Assembly (NCBI GenBank): GCA_028015205.1
Contig: CM051508.1
Location: 16,076,001 to 16,140,000, forward strand
Direction of reading: 5' to 3'
DNA from: Mytilisepta virgata
Lineage: Eukaryota; Mollusca; Bivalvia; Mytilida; Mytilidae
DNA length: 64,000 nt
Of this stretch, positions 24,107 through 36,000 are shown piece by piece (positions within the stretch are counted from its first letter, which is position 1; every line of letters begins with the position of its first letter). A program made the translations under genes and the position numbers. Below the pieces are notes generated by a model that worked only from the letters and a program-made list of their open reading frames with translations, did no database searches and had not been told where the DNA came from.

Positions 24107-24950
24107 TTCTTCGTTAAAAGATTAGTTGATGTATACAACATTCCAATGCATGTTTTTTGCACGAGTATTTGAAAAGACTACATGTGCATTACAATTGCCA
24201 TTGAATAAAGCATTAAATAAACAACTTATATTGTTACACTGCAGTATTTAGAATATATGTATTAGTTGTGTAAGCGTAGTAAGACTATTGCCGATCTCTA
24301 TGTACATGCTTTATTTCCTTTTCGTCGGGTTCCACTTTCCACCTGCTGCATACCGGATTTTGTCGAGGTCAATGACTGCTTCTTCGTATCGTGGTAGTTT
24401 AATTAGGTTAAATTGTGGATGCGGAAGCTGCAGAAGTTTCTTTTATTTTCTGTGCCACTCCTCTAAGTTGTTCGTTGTTCTTTGTTCATCTGTGCCATGT
24501 TGATGCCATTTCCTTCTACCCAGTATAATGTGGCAGGTTCAGTGAATATAAGAGTTCAAATATTGTTATCTGGCTTCCAGAGCATGGACCGATACATCGT
24601 TTATGGAACCTGCGGGCGGGGGAAGAACTTTTGCTCTGCAAATTACTTTCAATTATTTCTTTGAAAAAAGCTCTACAAACGTCCTTCTTTGAATTGTAAG
24701 TCTAAGATTATTTAAAATTACATGAATATCATCAAATATTTTCATACATATAATTTCTTATTAATCTGCATCTTGCAACACTAAAATACATGTACATTTC
24801 GATTTAGATACCCATAATTACTAATGGCAAAGTCAACAAATTAACTACAACTGAACGAATTGTTGTATGAAAGAGGGCAAAGATGGAATATGAATTACAA
24901 AAATTGGGAAAAGGTGGAAAACACCATTAAATCTGATCTAATTGTAAAGA

Positions 24951-24972
24951 CTTATCACATGAATGCTTATCT
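24951..24972. promoter_or_regulatory. Paired GATA-type motifs upstream of gene B
   Basis: CTTATCA (24951-24957) and CTTATCT (24966-24972) are reverse complements of WGATAR sites, 70-90 bases before the gene B start codon, followed by a CTTCCT ETS-like core. GATA factors act in invertebrate blood cells. A match this short can occur by chance, and no TATA box is evident. Confidence 0.3.
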
Positions 24973-25041
24973 TCCTTGTTGTTTATTTGGTGTAGTTTCA
25001 GTAGTTCACACAACTCTTTTCTTTCAACTATGTAAACCAAA

Positions 25042-25105
25042 ATGGGGTTGTTAATTTTATCAATTAGCTTTTGCATACAACTTTTCGGTTTTAGCACTGG
25101 ATATG
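25042..25105 (+). CDS. Gene B exon 1: signal peptide
   Basis: ATG at 25042 in good context (AAA before, G after) opens [20 protein letters not shown], a short hydrophobic signal peptide, then TAT and one base before donor GTGAGT at 25106. That phase 1 end joins exactly to the phase 1 acceptor at 27176, giving V-N-L-A-V as the mature start, which is where FTP domains begin. Found by phase matching; its length is below usual open-frame limits. Confidence 0.78.
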
Positions 25106-28100
25106 GTGAGTATATATATATATATATAATTTATTAATTTTATCGCATTTTATGATTTTGTATTTATTAAGAAGATTAATGTGTCACATATACACAACCA
25201 AGTATAAAACAAAAGGATTTAACTGGAAACCACTAAACGTTAATTCTTCAATACACAAAATAAAAAAAATATTCGATTGTGTTTTTCTCAATAATGTATG
25301 TCTTATTTCACGATGTTATCAGTTTTTTAATGATAAGACCAGATACAAAAAGCATTTTTCAATTGAAATAAACACAGGATTACACAAATGTAACAACTTT
25401 ATTTTTTATTAGAAAACGAGGCAATGTATAAAACGATACATTCAATGTTTCAGTAGCACAACAATCTCACAGGGAACTTAAAGAAGTGTCTGTCTGTCAA
25501 TACCATTCATGATAAAAAATCAGGTTATAGAAATTCAAATAATATTTGTGGACAATAGGTGGAGTCTTAAATTGGATAAGGCTGTATCGTTATCTCTAAT
25601 TATTGTACAAAATCTTTTTTTAATAACATTATGCCAACCAGTTGACCAATTCACAGATTTACACTTATGTATCCCGATTGTACACTTTGAATACAAATTG
25701 TTTAGACCTTAAATATCGTAACTATGCCACATATCCACATGGAATACAGAACTCCCCTCTGTATCGACCACTAGGAAGTTGCTTAGTAGGGCCAAAACTC
25801 GAGGTCGCAAAGAATGTTCTGAATATTTTGAGTAGTGGGGAAAAATAAACTAGATCACCTACTCGGATGTTTTGAAAAGGTTAGACGTCTTAAGGAGACA
25901 TGTTTTATATTTTGAAAGGACTTTTTTCACATTTAAAACATAAAAAAAAACACTATAATGTCATCAAAACAATATAAGTATCAGCCGTTTTTATTCAGTA
26001 TAAGCTATATTTATCCTTATAGTTCAGAGATATAACGATTGTCTCTGTTCTTCGGTCAGTCTCTCAGTGTATGCGTCGCATTTTCTTGTGACGTCAACTT
26101 CTCTCCACTGTTGGGATTTTGGAATTTAATTTCTATAGAGAATGATTGCATGCCACCGACGAATGTACAATAAAGTTTTAGAATCTTGATTTTCTAAAAA
26201 ATGGGGCAGAGGGGAGATGAATTTCCAAATCGTGAATTTAAGTTTGTAGTAAATACCCTTCTTTCATTTTCTATACAGAATTGTCATACACTGTATATGC
26301 AGATACGCAATAAGGTTGTAGAATTGTGATTTTTATCGGGCTCACTTCGATGAATTTCAAAAATGATTAAATAAAGGAAAATGGGTTTTAGAAATATGAA
26401 TCTGGCTGATGATCCCAATGGATTGTGATCGATTGCGAAAGTATTTTTGTAGTTTCTACTTTGGAAAATTGTATTTTCGGTTTATTAGAAGTCTGTATCA
26501 TTTGAATATTAAACAATCTGTTACGCATACCTTTTATATAGTATAATACATGGAATAATATATGAAGAATATATATCTACACTAGTAAAAATTTAAAGCA
26601 AAACTAATGCTATTTAAGTTTATTTGCTGTTCTCCTATTAAGGAGATTATTGTGCAAACAAGGTCTGTGAAAATAAAAAAACATTACGTATTGAGGTGTT
26701 ATTAAATGTATATACATATTTCCTTATGTCGTGTCCCACAAATACAAATCGTACAAATATATTGAGATAAAAATGAGTATTCAGACTTGTTGATCTCACG
26801 ATCCTTAGATTACATTGTATTGTTTGCAGGAACAATTACATTTTTTTCTAAACCACAAATACTTTAATCATTTTCTGATGATTTGTTTCCTTACAATATA
26901 GTAATTTTCCCAACTGGATCAAAACATATGTTGACATTCATATTATAATTCTGTATTCTGAATTTAAGTCTTGCATTGGATATTTCCAACATGTCCAGAA
27001 AGCTTCTGTTTTTTATCTTTGGATATCCAATAATAAAAATATAAATTTGATAATATCAAATAAGCTAGCAATACCTTGACTTTAGACAATTCATGCTTTG
27101 GTCTTCGCCGTAAGTCAAATCGATCGTCTTTGTTTCTGAAAAAGACTTTTATGATATTTCTTTCCTTCTTTTCAGTAAATCTAGCAGTTAATAAACCAGC
27201 TTGGCAAACAACAAACTATTCTCCTACATGTTGCTTAGCAGCAGCTGCTGTTGACGGTGACAAGCAACAAACTATATCATCTGGTTCTTGTGCACTTATT
27301 AAAGAAACTAATTCATCGGGGGAATGGAGAGTAGATCTGGGCGAAGTATTGAGGCTACATCATATTACAATCTACTACAGAAATGAAGGTAAGAATATTT
27401 CATCTGTCAGAATTTAATTCAGCAAAACTTCCAAAACGTATGCGAAAATATGTGAATTAAATGTGATGATTAGGTGCCATAGAATACTTGTTATCTTATG
27501 TGACGATTTACTACCCAGTATTCATTATCTTTTCACAGTTCGGACCTTCACCACCGCGGGCGGGTAAATGACAATTGGAAAAAATATGTCCATATGTTAA
27601 GTGTTCGTAAATATCTGATGACGCTACAAATAGTTACTGAAAAAACTGTTATTTTTTGTTGTTCTATTTTAAAGCAATCTAATATCTAATCTTGACCAAA
27701 CTGTTCTTGTTCACGTTTTTCAAGGGCATTGAATCGGAAAGAAGAAAGCTAGCCCGGTCATTTAATTTAAGTTTCCGCTATACGTATTATGTTTTGTCCC
27801 AATAAATAATCCTTATGGCATTGCTGTGAAATAAACTTCTAATACAGGATTATGTTCAGTCTCTTTATTTCGTCACTCCAAAAGTTTTACGGTCGTTTTC
27901 ACGAATTAATTGTCCGATGTAAAATGTCTAACTCGCGTATGATACTAGATATTTTCAGTTAAATTTCACGTCCTTCTGGAATTAACACTTCACCGGACGT
28001 GACAATTCACTGGCTTTTACTCACTGACTACGTGACAGGTGTCGTTAGCGGAACAGGACATACTTACCCTTCCGGAGCACCTGGCGTCACTTGATGCCAC

Positions 28101-31100
28101 ACCTTGTTTTCAGTGGAAGATCACATTGGTATTGGCTTAGTTTTTGCTTTGTCTTGTTACAATTTTGTTTACTTTATTATACGTTTTCTTATTCTTTTTT
28201 TTACACATGTATCCTTTTGCTGTTTGTTTGTTGTGTTCCATTATTCCAATTTTGTATTTTCCTTCGAACTTGAGTTTGTGTAATTCTCTCACTGTTTTGT
28301 GTTCGGTATTCTTCGTGCTATTTTTTTTACATAACATCAATATTGACTGTTGATATCAAGACTAATTAAATTACAATTTGACTCTTGTTATCTCAACTCG
28401 CTTGAGGCAAATTTTCATTTCTTTTAAATGTATGTATTCCCAAATGTTTTACAGTGAAAATATTATTTTGATCCCCACATGATATCACAACCCGTTTGAG
28501 CATGTGCAGCGGATAATATTTTGCGATGTCCTGGATTTAAGATAATGCATATCTTATGAAAACGAATGAACCCACGGCCGTCTTTTGTATTTTTGACATA
28601 CCATTTCTCAAACCAAACCTCCGGTGTGTGTCGTAGAGTTGGGGAAAACGTACAAGAGAACAATAACGTCCGTATCTGAAAACTAATGGTAATTCGACCC
28701 ATAAATTGGTTTACATAAAACTCTCAATGGGTATATCTTGCATGGAGAACAATTCTTCAAATGAACAGTTAAGATCTGTAAAAGCAGGTATACCCTTTGC
28801 AGAAGGGTTGTCACAACTAGTTGGTCACAAAATATACCAGAAACATATAGTTTATCATTTTCTGACATTGGAAATGGCCCTACGTTGTTTGGTGAACATC
28901 TGAAATAATACAAATCTGAACTGTTAGGTGTATTGTCCAGAAGTCTTGAATTTTTTTCTTAGGCTAATTTGATTCTGTTAAGCAACCTTGCATTGAATGA
29001 ATATTAAAATTTGAATAAAATTGTCAACTTAACGGAATTCTAACCGATAAGAACATACAGGCTTTTTGGATCTATTTAAAGATATAAAGAAACTATATAT
29101 CATGAAACAATAAAATATATCCAAGACTTTGAGGCCTATCTCTACTAGTCTGGTGTATGCAGAGCTTTAATCATAGATACAAACAATTGAAACGGTTTTG
29201 AATAAACCATATCTTTCCTAATTTCCATTGCTTGTATTAAACCCTCTTTCTCTATATTTGTCATTTATTACTGGTTCCGTAGATGAACATTGACAGATAA
29301 CAGAGTTGCCTTAGTTTATTTCTACCTGTTTATGGCTAGAAGGATACGTTTCATTGTGCTACAAATCAAAGCCAGTATCTGTACATATGTTATTCACTGT
29401 AACATCAAGCAAACCTTATGACATTTATGATGTAAAATAATTCTACAATACCGAGTTCTAGTTACTTAATCAATCTAATATAAATTGTCTAATGCTAGAA
29501 AGAGACAATATTCACTGTTTGTGTGCTGTAAATGGAAGACAAGATTTCAAGGAAATCGTCCTAGTTAATGACAGTGGGAAACAATTGAGAAATGAACTAA
29601 ACTGGGTAATTAATTCCGAAATACATCTGTGTCAAAATGCGTAATGATATTTTCAGTTCCTGTCTGTAATTTGTTAATTCTGTAGGTTGAAAACTGTTTT
29701 TTTGAACTAGGTTTTCTATTGTTTATTTGCCAGAATAGTTGAAATTGAAAAATATTAAGGAAAAGTATACATATTAAGAAAATTGTGCCGATTTCTCTTA
29801 AAAAACACACTTTACACAAAATACTAAGGTTAAATATACATTTTTGTATTTTTGTAAGTCTGTTGTATTTATATAAATCTTTATACTTCAGCTAAGATTT
29901 GAAATAACGGAGTAACAGATCTTTGAAACTCAGTTTTTAAACTCATCTTTTATACAGTATCTTGGAAACACATGACATTTTTCTTACCTGCTAAAAATGA
30001 TAATATACATATTGTTAGTGTTTATCCATATGTTATACCGGTTCATTAAATGTCTTAATTAAGTATCTTTTTTTAACATCGACCGCGGTACTATTGGGCC
30101 AGTGGACTGTGCATTTTTTTTTATCTAGTGCCATCAAATTTTCCTCATCTCTTGTCGTTCAAAATATAAAATATACAATGTTACTTAAAGTACATTATTG
30201 CTAAATTGTTCAACCCCTTTTTAGTCGAACTTCGAAGTAACGAGAGTCGACAGTAATTCGCGCTTGAAAACTGTTGATTATTAACATTAAGCTTGAGCAT
30301 CAGATCCTTATGGCTGTTATTTTTAGGTCAAGTAAATACCTGGCGCATGGCTGTTTTTTTTCTATTTGTATCGAATACAACAAGTAAAGAAGACGGTCAT
30401 ACATGTTTCCATGGAGTACAAACCAGTCCGCCACCAAATCCAATGACCATAACCTGTATACAAAATGTCAGATATGTCATATATTACAACGAACGGAACA
30501 GATTTGGTGTCAACTATCCATCGAGTTATTCGGCGAGTCTTTGGAATGAACTGTGTGAGGTTGAAGTCTTCGGTATATTAGATTGTACTATCTAAATTCG
30601 TCTCAATTACACGTATTAATCGTAGACATGAATAGTTACACTATGTTTCTTTTGGAAATATGTGAAAAAAAGTCTGAAAAATTTTCAGCTGATAAATCCA
30701 TTGAACAATTTTCATTTTCTGATTTTTGTTCAGTTGATTCACTAGTTTCATTAAAAAGTAGTTGCATTGAAAGAATTAAAAATTGATTTCACAGTAAAAC
30801 TGTTTAGTGAAGAGAAGGTAATTAGACCAAATACATTAATCAGGAGCACCCAGAAACATTCAATCTCTATTCAACGTGCACTAGAAACAGCTAATGCTTA
30901 GTATCCTCGGGAAAAGCTTAAGATTAGCGGTTTTTGCTTAACTATCAAGCAAACCCTCTGAAATTACGCATAAGCCGAGGAGGTTAAGCCAACGTCGATA
31001 GAGTTAAGCCAACACCGATAGAGTTAAGCCAACACCGATGGAGTTAATTGTGTTCCGTGATATTAATGAGCGACCGCTATTATTAAGGAAACGACCGATA

Positions 31101-32927
31101 ACTTTTACCACCCGTGGTGGTTGCATGCAGCGTGACAAAATGGCCATGTTTTATCGATCTCAGAAGAATTGTATGGCAGCTATAGTACTTAATTAACCTG
31201 GAAGGTGAAGTTTTTATCCTGTCTTGTGTGGTGCAAAAGATGTGTATTCACTATTTAAACCACTTGTCCAAAACTATATCCAGATAATAAAATAGAAAAT
31301 AATTTATTTGTTTTTATTTAGGTTTATTCACATCTGATGATAATGATCGTCATAATATATATCCAAAGATAATTTTTTTAAAAATTTTAGCGTATTTGTA
31401 ATTACCTGGAATTAAATATAAATTCAACCGGGTCATGTCTGATATTCTGTGTTATAAAGACAACTTTCTCAGCGAGGTGTAGAAAGAAAAATATATTCAT
31501 TGAAGAATAAAAAATTTCTATTTGATCGCATCTGCTACCACCATTATAATATGTGTGTATTTATCTACATGTATCTGTTCGAAAGGTGAAGTTACCATCC
31601 AGTGCAGATATTAGTGTATTCACGAGTTTAATCACTTATCAAAAACTATATCCATAAATATATAATAAGATATGTAACAATTTATATGTATTTATGTCGG
31701 TACATTTAGATCTGATGTTAGTGATCATCATAACGTATGGCGAACAATAAAATTTAATTTTAGTGTATTGGTAATTACATGGACTGAAATATAATTAATA
31801 CAGACGGACCATGTCTGTTATTCTGTAAAATACAGAATAACTTTGTCTCAGCAACGTGTAGAAAGAAATAAAAATCGTTGAATAATCAAAAGTATCAACT
31901 GATCGCGTCTGCCCCCACCATTATTACCTGTGTGTATTTTTCCACAAGGTGAATTTACCATCCTTATCACGTAAAACAAATATATGTGTATTCACAAGTT
32001 TAATTATTATCAAAAACTATATTCATAAATATGTAACCAGATCGATAACAATTTATGTTTTTATTTAACTATATTCTCATCCGATGTTTCCGATCATAAT
32101 CGCATGGTCAATGATGCAATTTAAAAATTTAGTTTATTGGTAATTACCTGGATGGAGATAGATTAACAACCGCGTCATGTCTGTTATACTGTATATTAAA
32201 GAAATAGAAATATAGATATAGAAATATAAAAAAATATTCGTTTTTTTAATCGCGTTTCCTGCCGCCTTTATTACTTGTGTGTATATTTTTCTAGATATAC
32301 CTGTTCGGCAAGGGTAAAGATATATTACGGACCGCGTACGATTCCTATCACGTCTAAACACTGCTAAGGAGTCGTTAGTGCACTAAGGACTTATAATATG
32401 CCACTAAGGACTAGATGGGGTGCTGTTACATGTAATTTCTTTTCATATTATGGTAGATATTGATATTTAATGTATAAATTTCAAATTTTATAGAAAAATA
32501 ATCACAAAGAAATGAGTTATTGAACATTGTTTAGACACGTGCCTGTTTTTCTTTGATATGCCGAAAATCAATGAACCGTTAGACACGTGTCAAATTACAT
32601 AACTGATTACACGGGAATCCTGCTATCTGTTGTGTTAATCGACACGATTGGTAAAGTTGGATACTAATGAATGAATTGTTTTTCAGATTATTTCAAAGAT
32701 CAATTTTTATTTGACTTCGCACTGAATAAGTTGTTGAATTTTTATTCCTGTTTTTTTTCAGAATGAAGAAGTATTTTCTCAAGAGTATTTTGTAATTATT
32801 TCTTGTAAAAATAAATTTGTTTCCAGAGCAAGCAATATATCTAATGTCGGGTTTTTAATTTGATGTTCATATTAATAAATGACTGAAATATATATTTTTT
32901 TAAATATTTTAATTCATATTCACACAT

Positions 32928-33006
<79 letters not shown>

Positions 33007-36000
33007 TCTAAAGATTTGAACAACGGTACTAATATAAGATGGTAATATACGAAGATGATGTTATAAAATCGTGTTGACAAATATTTCGGCTTGACAAATA
33101 GCCTTCGTCAGCTTCGATAGTTTTTACAATACTGTATATATATTATACAGTTATTTACATTACATTTCATAGCAATATCAGACATACAAATATTTAAAAT
33201 CGCGGCTGTGTTCGGGCAACCCTTGGTCTTTTTGTTTGACATGGTTACTTGGCAAGTCTCTGAGGCAATGGCATTGTAAAGTCACACAGAGTACTTGTCA
33301 CTGTTTTTGCCTTTACTGAAATCAAAGTGGACTTGCCACTGTCTTTCATTAGTTTTTGAAAAAAGGCGACCTTTTTGATCAGGTGTTTTCGTAAGCCAGC
33401 ATTTTGAATATGATGAGGAAATTCTGGGCCCAACAAATTTTGAGCGATTTTCCAATATTGTTTTCATTATAAAATCTTTATTTTTGAAAGAACCGTACAC
33501 AAAAGAAGGAAATATTATAAAGAGTTTCCAGTATTTAATGAATGGTCCACCATTAGCTCACTTTGCGGAGTATTTGAAACTAAATTAAGGTGTTGTGCAG
33601 TACTCCTATCAAATTATTTTAGATGAAAACCGCACATCAGTATTGCTTATTACAGTGGTGAATAAAAAAAAAGACAAACACATTTGGGAAATATAGAAAA
33701 TTCAGAAGTGAAACTATGTTTAAAAAGGGATGGGGTAATAAAATTTTATAGTCTGGTTGTTCAATTATTCTGCCTATGATGTACATGTACGTGAATTTCT
33801 TAAGAAAGTTATGGTATTCAGTTTATTTTCAGGAAGCACAATTTTTCGAAAACCAACATATTTCTTGAATTTGACACAACCAATAATGAATGATGGGACA
33901 CCCTATTAAAAAGTCATATCCTTTAAATTTCTAACAGTGTAATTTTTCAAATTCAAATAGTTTTTCAATTTACAATATTTTTTTACCACGCATGCATCTT
34001 TGAATTCGACAATAATTTCACAAAAATGTGTGAGTCGTCCAAGGAAGACATGTGTCGCCTGCGGACGTCAATTTTTACAAAAGATATTAAAATGTTCTAA
34101 AATTGAAATATATATGCACACCTTTGCATTAAGGTTAATGCACATAGAAAGTTTCATCAAATCGCTTTGTGCGGTTATGGAGTAGTTGAGGATAGACGTT
34201 TTGACCCCTCCCCCCCCTTTTTTCAAAAATGACAATTTTTACACACAAAAAAATGAAAATTTTCGAAAAATGAAATATATAAGCACATCTGTGCATTAAG
34301 GTTAATGCACAGAGAAAGTTTCATCAAATTCCTTTGAGCGGTTATGGAGTAGTTGAGGATAGAAGTTTTGACCCCCCCCCTTTTTTTGCAAAATGTCAAT
34401 TTTTACAAAAAAAATTTAAAATTTTCTAAAAATGAAATATATATGCATACCTGTGCATTAAGGTTAATGCAATTGGTCCATATGGGCGTAAAATGTTTTT
34501 CAATAAAATATAAAGTTAATTATTGTTATATTTTTTTATAATTAGCACGTTGAAGATTTGTTGCAAGGTAAGGTTAGAAAATGAATCAGAGAAAAGAAGA
34601 AAGTAAGATTGAAAAGAAAATAACTGATTTAAAATTATTAATTTTGGCAAAAGTAACGGGAATCAAGACAAAACCAACCTCCAATAAAACTAAATGTACA
34701 ACGGTATTACAGGTTAATGTGTCAAAATTTAAATTCGAACATATCCGTACCCCTGTAATAAAGTAACTAAGATGAAAAAATGTTTATTGGAGTATACCTC
34801 AATGGTGCCATATACTTTTTAATTGGTAGTACCTTATCTCAGCATGATATCTGAAGCCGTGAGAATTTTTTTACAGGTGACGAAAAACTGTCCTATCCAA
34901 CCAAATGTTTGGAATCCGACCGCACTTAATTTTATTTAGTAACAAAGCGGTCCATAATTAAAACGACTATTAATTGACAGGTTCATTACCGCATCTAGTT
35001 AAACCGTTTCAAATTTATTATAACATGGAATTACCTAGTGACTTTCCGCTACGTGACTATTTGTTTCCAAGTTTACATTAGTACGAACAACCTAAGAGAA
35101 GTTACAACTCACCTTTGACTACTCAGACTCCCATCTAATTTTCTTAATGGTTACAATTTTTCTATGCAAGAAAATTATTCATCACCAGCCATGTTGCAGA
35201 GATTATTTCCTTCTCCAGTTAATAATCTCCAGATATCTTCGAAAGGTAAGTTACATTTGTATGCATACGGATTCGATGGTGGAAATATGAATCAAATTTC
35301 GGAATAAGTTGTGAAAATAATATCGTTTTCTTTGTGTTGAATATGAAATGTATATATAAAATTTCATGGGGATTTCAGCCAAAATTGAATTATAAATATA
35401 AGGCATTCAAGGTTCAAAAAGTAAATTATTGAGTTTCGATAATGTGAACAGATAAGAAGTTCTACTAATTTGAGAGTGGATAGTGTGCGTCAGTAATAAT
35501 ACGTGTTTGATTATTCTTCTGATCGATTATATTTTTTTTTTATTTATATAACCACTTTCCAAGGTTTTAAATTATTAAAATGTGCCCAGAGTTTTAAAAT
35601 TAGAAATAAATTTCGATAGAATTTTAAGAAATAAAATCAATTATTTCATTCTGCTATATTAGGGACGAGATCAAAAGTTCAATGTAGGATAAAAAACTTA
35701 ATTCACATAGTTTTTTTCACTGACCCCCCCCCCCCCCCCCCCTCCTCTTAACTTAATTTGGCAAAGATTATTGACCAATAGGGGCATATGCTTTGAGAGT
35801 ATACTTTTTTTATCATTGGTCCTGTTTTTCCTCAAAAATGTATGTTTGTTCTGTATATTGACTTGGACATCACTTGAATCCGTATTTTCAATCCGAAAAT
35901 CGATGTCGGATAACAAAACTTGCAGCGATTATAACCCCCCCCCCCCCCCCCACCCCAAACTATTTGAATTAAGTTTTTTTATCCTACATTGAACTTTTGA

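Noticed and set aside
30982..31042. CRISPR-like direct repeats
   Set aside because: Contiguous 20-base repeats with no spacers, in eukaryotic DNA, within a transposon end.
33245..33500. Transposase fragment of the CACTA-type element
   Set aside because: Two overlapping frames look protein-like, but no DDE-type motif or known EnSpm domain could be recognised.
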